NCBI RefSeq assembly: GCF_003597395.2
Contig: NC_133771.1
Location: forward strand, 142,355,619 to 142,419,618
DNA length: 64,000 bases
Source of the DNA: Chelonoidis abingdonii
Taxonomy: Eukaryota > Chordata > Testudines > Testudinidae
Direction of reading: 5' to 3'
Below are positions 44,376 to 55,904 of the stretch, one piece after another. Position numbers and translations under genes: made by a program. Within the stretch, counting starts at the first letter, position 1. Each line of letters opens with the position of its first letter. The notes below the pieces were generated by a model. That model did no database searches. It was not told where the DNA came from and saw nothing but the letters and a program-made list of their open reading frames with translations.

Positions 44376-44934
44376 TAGGGCGGGAGGGACTCGCTCTGTA
44401 ATTCTATCCTGGACCTTAAAATGATTTGGTAAAACCAATACATTTGTGTAAAATGTTTCAGTTTTGACAAATCAACATTTTTTGCTGAAAAATAATTTCA
44501 TCAAAAAATCCCAACCCGCTCTGTCTATGTAACTGCAAACTATTATAAATGTGAGTAGTTTTGTTTTATGTGAAATTCAGAGGCTGAAAATTACAGTTGA
44601 ATAAAACTGAAATATTGTCTGGATCATTTACCAGGTCAGAGTGTCCTGTCTGATCATCTGCTTCTAACATCTCACTTTAAAATTTCCCCTTCCTCTTTAG
44701 CTTATGATTGGTGCATTTTGTGACACAGTGTGGGAAGGATGCTCTGTAACCACTTGAGTTGAATAATGAATGCTGAATAATTTGTAAAGCTACTGAAATA
44801 AAGGTTCTGCGCACTGTTAGCTTCCCACACAATTGAATGCAGCACATGGGAGCTGTGAGCGCAGAGGGATGGCTAGATACATATTATCTATTTACAATGG
44901 CCTCCATTGCTACAGCAACTGAACTCCTCTCTCT

Positions 44935-45105
44935 CTTTAATGTTATCCCCACAACACCCCTCTGAGGAAGGCAGGTACGAGTAGCCCCATTTTACAATAG
45001 AGGCACAGAGAGACTGAGTGAATTACCAAAGCTGCCACAAGAAGCCTAGGACAGAGAGAGAATTGAATGAATCTGAGGCCAGTGCCTTAACGATTAAAAT
45101 ATCCT
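44935..45105 (-). repeat. MIR-like SINE, antisense
   Basis: 'gccccattttacaatagagg', 'cacagagagactgagtgaat' and a downstream 'ccagtgccttaac' follow the order of an antisense MIR. Confidence 0.65.
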
Positions 45106-46125
45106 CCCTTTCTTAACAGCAGACACTGTAATTACCAATGGAAGGCAGTGGCTAGCCTTTAGAACACATTGCAACAAGCTACTCATGTCAGTTAAAGGCT
45201 CAGGTTCTGGGTTACACCGCAGCCACTTTGCAAACCAACCCTGCTTTGCAAAGTCAACAACTGATAGTTTAGAGCATGGCTTGGGAAAAGGGGTGTGGCC
45301 AGGACATCTTCATGTACAGTACCTTGAGGTCATTGCCAACTGATGCAAATTAGAGAAGACTTTGAAAGTCAAAAAACTAAATGAAAAACCCAGCCAAAAT
45401 CACCAAGTGTGTCTGTTTTCAACACTGATATGCACAATATTTCTACAGGAAGTCATAAAACAGCCCAGTCTGACTTAAAATCTGGTCTAGATTTGCTTGC
45501 ATGTCCTTTGAACCATTTGGTAAGCCTGAATCAAGTTTCAGATTGGTAATGAAACCCCAAAGCAAGTGAAACATGTTTTAGAGTTATTTAGTCAAGTTCC
45601 TCACACATATCTACTATCAGTTTCATGGCCTACCATGTTAAAATCGAAATACAATTGCTGAGATTCTATACTATTTTATAGCATTCTTCTACTTCCTGTC
45701 ACACAATTCTCTGCAGTCAACTCTACTTTTCTCCCTGAAGTGGTTCAGTCTGGCTTTTCAAATTTCCTGATTGAATTAATTTTTTTCCATTAAATTAAAA
45801 TGTATAAAGTGTGTCAAAGGAGCCCTATATATCATTCAGCGCAGACATCTCCTTTATGTGTGATGTACTTCATTAATTTTTGTCTTAATTCGCAAGATTG
45901 ATATTTATCTTGGCATTTGACAACTTGAGACGCTTCACTGGAATCCTAGACCTGACAAATTTATCGCTGCTTATTATTAATTGTCATTTCATTCTGAAAG
46001 TCAGAGCCTTGGGACATTTGTCTGTTTGCTGTCACAATTTCCTCCTTTACAGATTTGTAACTGAACCAAATTCATTTTATTTATGGTGTAAATGTCCTTC
46101 AGTAGTGCACAATAATAGTAACAAG
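45106..46125. other. No gene recognised; contains an AT-rich block with TAAT cores
   Basis: 45770-46090 has many TAAT/ATTA cores and no repeat resemblance. It is described in the findings as a possible conserved non-coding element. Confidence 0.4.
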
Positions 46126-46129
46126 TAGC

Positions 46130-46285
46130 TAGCTCTTACATCATGCTTTTCCTAGTAGATCTCAAAGCACAACACAATCTCTAATGCATTTATCCTCCCC
46201 AAACTCCTGTGAGATAGGGAAGTGCTATTAGTCCCATTTTTACAGATTGGGAACTGAGGCACCAAGAGGCAATGCTTACATTTAT
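46130..46285 (-). repeat. MIR-like SINE, antisense
   Basis: 'gtagatctcaaagcacaaca', 'cccatttttacagattggga' and 'actgaggcaccaagaggcaa' match the antisense MIR order. Confidence 0.6.
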
Positions 46286-46289
46286 TCTA

Positions 46290-47735
46290 TAGTATTTCAA
46301 TGGAAAATGAAAGAGGAATGTTAGTTGAGGTTATTCCTTCTTCTCAAGGTAATTTTGATAAAAATACTATCAATAACTTTCCCCTAAATATTTTAACAAT
46401 TCATACTTAATAAAGAACTGATTTACACATTTGTCAGTCTGAGTCATTGTAAACAAAAAACTGTAGGAAGTCTGCATAACCAGGAGATTATTTTTATTAG
46501 TAAATGTATGTATTCTGGCTCAATGGTATTATCTTTCTGAGGAACAGAACTGTTTGGGTTCACTTCAATTCACCTGAAGTTACAAGGAAGGCATTGGCAG
46601 AACCCCTTATTGGTCAGGGTGATCCCCAAAATGTCAGAGATACATAACATTTATTTATTACAGTGGCATGAATAATGGTAAAGAATTCTGAAGATGAAAA
46701 GCACAGTAGAAGTGATAAATATTATTATTTGGAAGCTATAATCTAAAAGCTAATACCACTGATTATCTTATTAAAAGGCTGTGATCATTAATGCTGGTGT
46801 GTTACTGCAATATGTATGTGATAATTGTGTTTGCTTGGCTGGAACAGCATAAGCTTTATGAAGTTAAACATTTTGATAAACTCCAGATATATAGGGACAG
46901 ATCCTGTTCTCTCAATTTCCTGGTGTAAATGCATCATAATTGCACTTAAGTCTATGGAGTTTTTCTAGCTGTACACTGGTGTGACTGAAAGCTGAGTGTA
47001 GCCCACTGTAGATTTTTTTATAATATATTTTTGGTTTTACACATCAGGATGAGACATGCCCACATATCAACCAGGCGAAGACTAATGAACTCCTCTGGGC
47101 TCAACCAATACTAAATAGGCACACCTGCAGAGCCTGCTCCCGCAGGAGGAAGCCAGCTAAAAAAGGAGAGCTTCTCACAGACAGGAGTTGTAAAAGAAAC
47201 AGTTGATTACATGATACGGGAATGTTTCCAGGAAAGACAGGTTCTTTATGCAGAATTCAGATGCTTTAAGGTGATAAAATATACCATGAGGGGTTCAGTG
47301 AGAGTATCGGGAAAGTAAGGTAACATTTGAAAAGCTCTACTATGTTTTTTAAAGAATATAGAACAGGTTAAGAGATCATGAATGTACAAGGAATATAGTA
47401 GGTGGTCGTTACTCAGTAAATGAGTATAATTCACCATAAAGCATAAGAAGAAGAAGAAGAATGAAGAGTTGGCAACCAGAAGGAAAGCTGTTGTGCTCGA
47501 GAAGGAGTTGACTCTTGCTACAGAGCCACCGAGAAAGAAACAGCTAGCAAGCTTCTGCCACCCACAAGGACTTAACTCATCTAGGGCAAGCTGGTCACCA
47601 TGCCAGGGATTGAAGATAAATCACAACCTGGGGTCCAGCCATGCCGAACTGCATAAACAAACCAGACCTTTATAGACAACTCAGAAATGGAACAGTCCCA
47701 TACCTGAGAACCCAGAAAAGCTGGAGTAAGTTTCC
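46290..47735. other. No gene recognised
   Basis: AT-rich; a short (AAG)n at 47446-47460. A copy of the 'tggtgtaaatgcatcataat' type short repeat lies at 46918-46990. Confidence 0.5.
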
Positions 47736-47743
47736 CAAGTGAG

Positions 47744-47997
47744 CAGGGCTGGCTCTAGCTTTTTTGCTGCCCCAAGCGGTGAAGGAAAAAAAAGATAAAG
47801 CTGCGATCGATGGCACTTCGGCAGCAGCTCTACCATGCCGCTTCATTCTTCGGCGGCTATTCGGCGGCTAATCCTTCCCTCTGAGAGGGACAGAGGGATC
47901 CACTGCTGAATTGCCGCTGAAGACCTGGATGAGCCGCCCCTTTCCATAGGCCACCCCAAGCACCTGCTTCCTGAGCTGGTGCCTGGAGCCAGCCCTG
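47744..47997. mobile_element. hAT-type MITE with 8-bp target duplication
   Basis: The left end cagggctggctctag and right end ctggagccagccctg form a 15-bp TIR with one or two mismatches. Flanks CAAGTGAG (47736-47743) and CAAGTGGG (47998-48005) agree at 7 of 8 bases. The 254-bp interior has no coding capacity. Confidence 0.9.
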
Positions 47998-48445
47998 CAA
48001 GTGGGGAAAGGACTTCGAAAGGTGAACAGACCCTGAAACTGCCTGAGCATGATGCCAGAGAAAGGCCCAGCCTATGTCACACACATACATAAAACAACAC
48101 AACATACACGGGGAATATGCACAATATGGCTCTAATTCTTCTCTGTTATATTCTTTTTATGGTGGTATAACTCTACTGACTTCAGTGATGTTCCAGCGGT
48201 GTAAAATCATTACAACTGAGGGACAAAGCAGGCTCTTTACTTTCTTGATCTGATCAGGTCTGATTCTGATGTGACTTTCACAATGGTGTAAAGCAAGAAG
48301 ACCTCAATTAAAATCAGTGGAATTACACTAGAATAAAACCAGCATGATGGGATGAGAATCAAGCTCTAAATCAGAAAGGGCCAAAACTCCCCTGATTCTG
48401 GAGCTAACAGATGCAAAGCACTGCTCTAAATCATACCACATAACT

Positions 48446-48570
48446 AGAGTGACCAGATAGCAACTGTGAAAAAAAGCAGGACAGGAGTGGGGGGTAATAG
48501 GTGCCTATATAAGAAAAACTCCCCAAAAATGGGACTGTTCCTTTAAAAACAGGACATCTGGTCACCCTAC
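48446..48570. mobile_element. Small hairpin MITE (GTGACCAG type)
   Basis: The left end gagtgaccagatag and right end acatctggtcacccta are inverted copies. The interior contains 'ggtaataggtgcctatataa'. No clear duplication. Confidence 0.65.
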
Positions 48571-48670
48571 GCCTAAAGCAATTTGACCTCCTCAATGACT
48601 GCTACAAGGAAGGGACGATTGAGTGTCAACTATCTCTGGGAATCCTTTCCAGCTGCTTTGTGTTGTCTAA

Positions 48671-49236
48671 GGCCTAGTCTACCTTTAAAAGTTTTACTGA
48701 TATAACTATATCAGTGTGTGATTTTTTTTACTGATATCATTATGTTGGTACAAGTTATACTCTAGTGTGGGTGCAGTTATATCAGTATAAATGCCCCTTC
48801 TATCATATAGCTTATTCTCCTTCCTGTATGGAAATAGCTATACTCACATAAGGTGCATTTATACTAGTATAACTGCATCCACACTGGGACCGGGTGGGGC
48901 CAGGGGTTGTACCACTGTAAGGCCTTGTCTACAATGGGAGGGGGGAATCTATCTAAGTTATGCAACTTCAGCTACGTGAATAACATAGCTGAAGTCGATG
49001 TACTTAGATCTACTCACCACAGTGTCTTCACTGTGGTGGGTCCACTGCTGATGCTCCCCTGTCAACTCCGCCTGCACCTCTTGTGCCGGTGAAGTACAGG
49101 AGTCGATGGGAGAGCACTTGGGAGTCAATTGATCGCATCTAGACTAGATGCAATAAATCATCCCCCGCTGGATTGATCGCTGTAGTATAGACCTACCCTA
49201 ACTATACTGGTACAACTCTGTAAAGTAGACAAGGCC
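48671..49236. mobile_element. Harbinger-type MITE (outer) with TAA duplication, carrying another MITE
   Basis: Left end ggcctagtctacctttaaaag, right end ctctgtaaagtagacaaggcc. TAA lies at 48668-48670 and 49237-49239. The host part is about 288 bp and contains TATATCAGT/ACTGATATA palindromic blocks. The inner MITE sits at 48921-49198. Confidence 0.9.
48921..49198. mobile_element. Harbinger-type MITE (inner), nested, with TAA duplication
   Basis: Left end ggccttgtctacaatggg, right end agtatagacctaccc. TAA at 48918-48920 and 49199-49201 is the duplication of its insertion into the outer MITE; excision in silico rejoins 'actgtaactatactgg'. Frames 48791-49092 overlap it and are not genes. Confidence 0.9.
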
Positions 49237-49375
49237 TAAGCAGCTGGAAATAGGGACTGATAACACTGCTCTACAGCCAAAATGCTTCTGAAATAAATGT
49301 AGTCAAACTTACTAATTCTGGGTAACTGAGAACGAAAACGATGCTTAAAATTGTTGATTGGCTCTAGTCTAGCTG

Positions 49376-50476
49376 TTGGGCTCCAGACTACAGCAGTGGA
49401 ATCTCCTGGCAGGTGATGTTAGGGTTTCCATGTTCCGTGACCGTCAAAAGGATCTTGTCCCATTCTTCTTCATGGAAGGTGATCTTGTAGCCTGCAACAA
49501 CATCGATGGTGTGATGGCAGCCCTCAACATCGTTCACGATCCAGATGAGTGGAGACTGTTCATTGATTCATCCAAGACTAGTCTTAAAGCTGTTTTGCTG
49601 CATAATGGCAATGTTTTGCCATCAATTCCAGTTGGTCATGCAGTCCATATGAAGGAAACCTATGACAACATGAAACAACTTTTGAGGTGCATAAACTATG
49701 ACCAACATCAGTGGCAGCTTTGTGGCGATTTGAAGGTTGTTGCTCTCTTGCTTGGTCTGCAGACTGGATACACAAAGTACTGCTGTTTTCTCTGTGAATG
49801 GGATAGTCGTGCAAGAGATTCCCACTACATCAAGAAAGATTGGCCACTCTGACAGTCATTGGAGCCTGGGAGGAAAAGTGTTCAGCATCCACCACTTGTT
49901 GAATCAAGGAAGATTTTGTTACCACCCTTACACATCAAGCTGGGTCTGATGAAGAACTTTGTCAAGGCCATTGACAAAACACAAGCAGCTTTCAAGTACC
50001 TCCGTGGAAAATTTCCAAGGTTAAGTGAAGCTAAGATAAAGGAAGGTGTCTTTGTTGGTCCTCAGATTCGTGAACTTCTTCGAGATGATGCATTTGACCA
50101 TGCACTGCGTGGCAAGGAAAAGACGGCATGGAAAGCCTTCCAGTTAGTGGCAATAAATTTTCTCGGAAACAACAAGGCAGACAACTACAGGTTGTTGGTG
50201 GAAAACCTCCTCAAGGCATACAAAAGCCTTGGTTGCAACATGTCACTAAAGATACATTTTTTGCACTCTCATCTAGATTTTTTTCCACCGAACTGCGGAG
50301 CAGTGAGCGACGAGCACGGCAAGCGATTTCACCAGGACATTGCAACAATGGAGAAACGCTATCAGGGCAAATGGAGCCCATCAATGCTTGCAGACTATTG
50401 CTGGACAGTGACAAGAGATGCTCCATTTAATGAATACAAGAGACAAGCCAAGAAGCGCCGAGTAGACACTGAATAG
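49376..50476 (+). pseudogene. Long conserved-looking frame of a probable mobile-element protein, one internal stop
   Basis: A single frame of 366 codons (stop at 50474-50476) is interrupted only by TGA at 49850-49852, after KKDWPL. There is no frameshift. No ATG begins it; the first readable residues (LGSRLQQWNL) look like the middle of a longer protein, with TAG upstream at 49370. Notable motifs: WRLFIDSSK (D64), CGDLKVV (D118), YCCFLCEWDSR (C136/C137/C140, D143), LPPLHIKLGLMKNFVKA, HFLHSHLDFFP and SDEHGKRFHQD (around residues 311-321), then KRYQGKW and a basic C-terminus. AATAAA follows at 50519-50524. I recall similar proteins, unnamed, scattered in arthropod and cnidarian genomes. D/D/E order suggests an RNase H-fold transposase, but that is inference. 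Confidence 0.7.
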
Positions 50477-50518
50477 GACTAAACTATGTACATAATAGTT
50501 TTTTGCCTTTTGTTTCAT

Positions 50519-50524
50519 AATAAA
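50519..50524 (+). terminator. Poly(A) signal after the conserved frame
   Basis: AATAAA lies 43 bp after the stop codon at 50476. Confidence 0.55.
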
Positions 50525-50529
50525 TTTTA

Positions 50530-53485
50530 TTTATATAACCCTTTTGCTGATTTTTAAAGTGTTACATAAACAGGACAGGTGAAATATTATCATGTAAAGC
50601 AACCATAAACACATGAAAAGACCTAGGTTTACAATTTATGATTAAAACTCTACTATCTACACAATATACATAGACATAAAATGTAAAAACTTAAATATCT
50701 TAGAAACAGTAGCCAATCAGTTGTTCTAATTGTCATATTTGAATTCAGCACATCAAAATACATAATAAATACCACATTTTATCTCTGAAGCAGACGACTT
50801 CTCAAAAATTGTAGACCAGTGTAATCTGGCCCTAAATCTGCTTTGTAGTTCTGCTGGAACAGAACCTCTCTGTGGCTATATCTAAAGCTTTCTCTTAGTG
50901 GAAGTGATTCAGAGGCCAGTCATGATGCCTTAATTTTCAAGTGATAGTATGCAATATGCTACAAATTCCGCATCATTTATCTGTGCAGCCAAGAATATAT
51001 GTTTGATCTTGGTCAGTGTTTTCAACATGTAAATGAAGTACTCCACTAACCTTCTAGAGCTATGTGGATGGATAACTTATATTACATTCTACATAGCAAT
51101 GTTCAGAACATTCGCTGTAATCTATTACTAAATGTTGATTTATATAATCCAAAACACAGACTAATTACTTAAATTTTAACTCGTTTATACTGTGGGCACA
51201 AGGTACAAGGCTTTGCAACTGGGTTATCTCATTCCATTCAAGGCTCCAACTTCCAGGAAGACTCATTAAAACACACACGCTATATACTGAGTAATAGGCC
51301 TGTACTTACGTTCCAGAAACAAAAGTAGCTCCATGTGCCTTGTCTATGTATTGCATGATTCAAACTGAGGTTACTATTGTGGTTATGACTGTAGCTGTGG
51401 AAGACACACACACCTCAAGGATAATTTGGGTTTGTATTTTTACCCCAGAGGGAACATGGATACCCCTGCCCCACCAGATATATTACCTGTGAAGAAAATG
51501 CTGGAATCTTTGCCCAGAAATATGGTACTTCTGAGAATTATATTGTATGTCAGTATTGATGATTTGGTCGTATTTTGTGACTATCCATGGTTAGATCTGC
51601 ATAACCATAAACTGATTCTAAATTAAGGCCTCACAAATAGTTGATGAGTTACAATTTTGCATTCCCAACATAAAATACCTGAAGTCCATCACTGAATATG
51701 TTTTACCAGGAAATAGTAAAAGGATTAACTGGAAATCTTGTTTTCACAGACAAGTAGTTCTGTGACTGTTGCTGCTTGCTTTTCAGCAAGTATAACAAGA
51801 CATACTACACATTACGGTAATATAGACTCAGTCATTACCTTCTTGAGACTAACATTCCAAAGACAGATGAAAAGAGAAAAATAAAATGAAAGTGACACTT
51901 CTTTTGTCACCTTTCTCATTTCAACTTTCTTGTTCTAGTTCAGCCATGTGCAACCGAAATAAAGGTGAGAGTAAAGCCATCCAATTCTGAGGTAAGTTCC
52001 TTTCAGGATGACAGTTATTTCTCTCTCTGTCCCAAGTGAACTAAGCTAAGAGAATGCTTTACACATCTGAAACTAGTGCAGACTTCCTGTCTGTTGTATC
52101 TGGATCAAGTGCTCTTTTGCACAACATTTATTTTGAGTAACATTTAACACAGTGATGTTGCAATAGTTTTCCAAGGGACAACACCATTATCCATGTCAGT
52201 TACTACATTGCCCATACTACTGAGCCAGCTAAATACTGCCATTCCTGAAGTCAGTGCTCCAAAGTTATTTGACAGACTTGTTTTTATCATTCATCCATGT
52301 GACTATGAGACAGAAACTCTAACTTCTAGTTCAATTAATCTGCTACAGTTGTAGGTAAATCTAGTTTGGTCCTGTGCCCGCCAGAAATACATGTTGATAT
52401 CACTTTTGCACATTGAGTTCATTTTTTTCTTGTCAGAGGTCTCAAATCAGAAAGCACCAACAGAGGTTTTTAATCTCATGGTGGCCACTGAAGCTCAGTC
52501 TGCAAAATTTACTGCACTTTCTGAATGTTAAATGGGAAGGGTGTAAATTAATGCTGTATAGCCATAGTGACATGCCAAAGACACAGACTGCTTTCGGCTA
52601 TAACCTACAGCTGCACAGTATGCTCCCCTGGATGGCACATGAACAGCTAAGGTAGAAGGCGTATACAATATAAATCTACCACAGGCAAACTCAGGAACAC
52701 TGTTTGTAGCACACACAACTGTTATTATAGTAAAAGAGGGATGTAGGTCATGGCAAATATTGGTGAATCTAGGCTATGCTGAGGCAGTCATACAATCTTC
52801 TTGTCCCATTTTGGAGATGCCACTCTTTGGGCTGTTGTCAGCATGATCAAGCACTCTTAGACAGTCATGCACTTTTTGTGGGATGTGTGAGAAATGCGTT
52901 AGAAGAGTAATGCTATGTGGTTTACTGTTTTGCCCTTCTAATACATTTGATGGGCCACCTCTTGGCCCCCAGGCCTGGATCCACACACAGACTTAGGACT
53001 TGCTATGCCAAGCTTTACAATACATAACTTTTAGATGCCTAGAAAATCACAGGAACAACAATGCCCTCCACAAAGCCTGAGTTAGGTGCCTAGACTCCCT
53101 ATACAATGAATGGGGAGAAACTGGTACCTCAGAATGGGATCTACAAAAGCTAGCATGCTAGGTTGGGAGCCACCGAAGCTAACCAAGGGAAATGCTAAGG
53201 AGAGGAGTGTCCCCTAAGCTCTACCTCTCCCACAGAGTTCAGCATCTATCTCCACTTGAAATCCATGAACCAGGTGAAGATGACTTCTCAGGCAAGTGCT
53301 CTAATCTCTCTTGCTGTTTCATTTCTTTTTCCCTTTTCCTCCTTTTGTCCTGGGATTTGTTGAAGGTGTCTCTTATTCTAGCTATACGTCAGTCCCTCAG
53401 GAGCTGGGACTTCATAGGACCTAGGAGCCACTTTGTGGGAGACCACAGTTTTTTGTGACCAAATATTTTCATCATATATAGGTAC
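50530..53485. other. No gene recognised
   Basis: AT-rich DNA, possibly including the 3' end of the element that carries the 49376-50476 frame, whose limit I cannot place. Short frames at 51426, 52413, 52528, 52774 and 53192 have no motif. Confidence 0.45.
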
Positions 53486-53489
53486 ATAA

Positions 53490-53858
53490 TTATGTTGCTG
53501 TGTCCAAATAAACTTTTTGTTTATCTTTTGTCAGTTTTCTTATACATTTTTTATTTGTTACATCAATCTCTACAAAATTAGGCATTTTTGGTTTTAGGTT
53601 TGTACTGACCTTAACCTCTGCTGGTGACAACCTATGCTTTATGGACAGAGCCCTATAATTCAGCAATGCTAAGTAATGGTACAAGTTAGACTCCTCTGCA
53701 TTTTTAAGCAGCCTTTTGATTATTTTTACACCATTTTCCACTAAGCCATTAGATTGTGGATATCTGGGATGAGATGTAATATGTTTAAATGCATATTTGT
53801 TAGCAAATTGTCTCAACTCATATCCATCAAATTGTGGTCCATTATCTGATATAACCAC
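53490..53858 (-). pseudogene. Gypsy integrase core fragment
   Basis: The frame opens with VISDNGPQF (aspartate, residue 5) and continues to NGLVENGVK (glutamate, residue 41), a D-35-E spacing typical of retroviral-type integrases. The RxSPAE-like box HRLSPAEV follows. The first catalytic aspartate and zinc-binding HHCC region are missing. A frameshift lies just upstream, where FARYQ meets IPKVVISDNG. Confidence 0.88.
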
Positions 53859-53935
53859 TTTTGGTATCTAGCAAAAATGGACTTTATGCAAATAATTACA
53901 TTTTTTGAAGTAGTGTCTTCTAGCAAAGCTATTTC

Positions 53936-54289
53936 TCAAAAGTGCAATAAATAATCCAAACCCAGAGCATAGTTTTCCTCTTCTACTTTCTCTATGATGT
54001 CTAGGATAACTAGCTTGTTCAACTCTTCTTTGAATTTCTGCTTAAGGACAAGAGATACATTCCTAGGGAAATGTATACTGGGATTATTGGGCTCGGTCAA
54101 CTCTTTTTTATAGTCTGTTGACAGCTTTCCAGTCTCCTTAAAGACACCTTGAAACTGGTCCTCAGTGTATATGTTCCCCTGCCCTTCTAAAGAACACACT
54201 CTCTGTATAAGTCCCAGGATCTGACATGTTTTCAACATAGGATCGGTACTTTTTTTTCTTTTCACAGTTACAAACATTATTCTTGTCAC
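53936..54289 (-). pseudogene. Gypsy reverse transcriptase N-terminal fragment
   Basis: The frame contains a G-K-L-x-x-D-Y-type segment followed by PSIHFPRNVSLVLKQKFKEE and LNKLVILDIIEKVEEEN, the conserved entry into the gypsy RT (P-PR-P...EL..L...GIIE). It stops before the fingers and palm, so no catalytic Y/F-x-DD is present. Confidence 0.8.
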
Positions 54290-54321
54290 ACTGTGTTTTA
54301 CCTTACTTCAAGCTCACAATA

Positions 54322-54612
54322 TCAACAGTTGGAATCAACTCCCCACTGTAAGCTCTGAGCTTTACCTCTTTTTCTCCCAGTGTACTTTGGTTTTTTCTTT
54401 GATTTCTGTATAATAGATTCTGGCACCACATCTGCTTGTGCACCTGTGTCCAGCTTAAAAGGCCCAGAGGTTCCACTAGTTTCTAAAGTAACAGTCCAGC
54501 CACTTGGTGCTACTGTTTCATGTACTATTTCTATCATGAAAACATCTTCATGGGTGCTTGTATTGTTCTCTTCATGGTACAGGGTGTGAGCACTTTGTCT
54601 CTGTTTGAGCAC
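54322..54612 (-). pseudogene. Gypsy aspartic protease fragment
   Basis: The frame contains FKLDTGAQADVVPES: the DTGA catalytic loop (residues 55-58 of this frame) followed by the A-D-V-V-P strand. This is the active-site half of a retropepsin. The flap and C-terminal parts are partly lost at the next frame break. Confidence 0.85.
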
Positions 54613-54791
54613 ACGTTACCCTGCTTGCAAACTCTTACAAAGTGGTTAAGACTTTTGCAGTTGTTGCACCATTTTCCAAAAGCAGAACATTGCTGCAGCT
54701 CATGTCTGCCACTGTGTATGGCAATTGTGCTGCCTTCTGGAAGTTCATTCTGATTTTCTTTTCTTTTCAGATTTCTCTTTAGATCTTTCAA
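54534..54791 (-). pseudogene. Gypsy Gag C-terminus with CCHC zinc knuckle
   Basis: The basic lead-in is followed by CNNCKSLNHFVRVC (54668-54627), a perfect C-X2-C-X4-H-X4-C nucleic-acid-binding knuckle. An incomplete second set of cysteines lies nearby. The frame ends soon after, just ahead of the protease region. Confidence 0.85.
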
Positions 54792-54799
54792 ATCTATTT

Positions 54800-55400
54800 T
54801 GCCTCTGTACTTTTCTGTAGCTTACACGTAATCCTGTCTACTTCTTCAGTGTATTGTTTTCCCTTCAACAGCTTCCATCTGGCTTGAGTAGTGCCAGGTG
54901 GCTGGCAAATTCTGATTGCCTTTCTAAATTCAAGTCTGGATTTTCCAGTTGTCTTTTTCTGGGCTTTATGTCTCTGATCCCCATAAAAATCTGGTCTCTA
55001 GTTAGGAAATAAGTGAGCTTTCAATAATTACAGGATTGGCCAAGCAGCTTGAGATCAGTCACAAATTCCTCTAAAGTTTCTCCCTCCTTTTGAGTTCCCA
55101 TATTGAAGTTGTCTTTCAAAAATCTCATTCTTTCTGGAAGTGCGGGACTTCTCCAATTTTTGTGGCACTGTGTCATAAGTAGCTTCCTCTTCCTGGCTTA
55201 ACACTATTCTATACGTCTAGTGCTATATTAAGAAAAATAGCTACCTTTTGTTTATCTTTCTTCTCAGTGGCTCCATTTGCCAGCACAGAGAGCCTGAATA
55301 ACTGTTTGAAACTCCTCCATTTGTCTGCTGTATTGGTGATGAATCTGAGCTCTGGTTTGGCTCTGAGATGCTATATTTCCAGTCTTGGTCCTCTTTACCT
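54800..55400 (-). pseudogene. Gypsy Gag (capsid region), broken
   Basis: Minus-strand pieces: ELRFITNTADKWRSFKQLF, LANGATEKKDKQKVAIFLNI, then ETLEEFVTDLKLLGQSCNY, TRDQIFMGIRDIKPRKRQL and ENPDLNLERQ. This W..F...F, EEFV.DLK.L, RD.I..GI order is that of Ty3/gypsy capsid proteins. Stops and shifts separate the pieces. Confidence 0.75.
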
Positions 55401-55904
55401 GATTCCTGGAACTATGTAGCATCCATGAGTTTCTAAGTCTTAGGAGACTTAGAAAAAACTGAGGGAAATGGTTCTTTCTTAGAAGTAAGACCTAGACCAT
55501 CTGCAAAGTCTGACCACTCTCTCTGAGAGTCTGTATGGCTCTGCAACAACTTGTGCTCAGTCAGATTAGGTGGAGCCAACTCCCAACCATGGCTGCATTA
55601 GGTGCCCGGGTTCCTAAAGTAAGACAGCAGTGCACATACCCAGGTGCAGAAACATAGGCTTCTAGGGAACTTTTACCCTGAAAACTTGGCTGCTGGGTGA
55701 GTTAAAGCACCTATAGCATTTGGTGGCAGTCATGAGGAGAGAGGGGGAGGAGGGGAGTTGTAAACTTAAAAATGGGATTTAGCCACCTAAATCTGCGGGT
55801 GAAGTGCTTACATTCCTTTATGAATCTGGGTTTCCCCTTTGTACGGTACAAAAGGGCAGCTGGAGATTCCCCTGATTTACAAGTATCACCAGGTGGCATT
55901 TAGA

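Larger units (their letters stand above)
53490..55400 (-). mobile_element. Ty3/gypsy-type LTR retrotransposon relic, internally deleted, no LTRs seen
   Basis: On the minus strand, from right to left, come Gag (about 55400-54800), a zinc knuckle, an aspartic protease, the very start of the RT and then directly the integrase core. Most of the RT, the RNase H and the integrase N-terminus are missing between about 53936 and 53860. Frames are broken in several places. I could not identify flanking LTRs, so either the ends are lost or the LTRs are too diverged to see. Confidence 0.85.
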
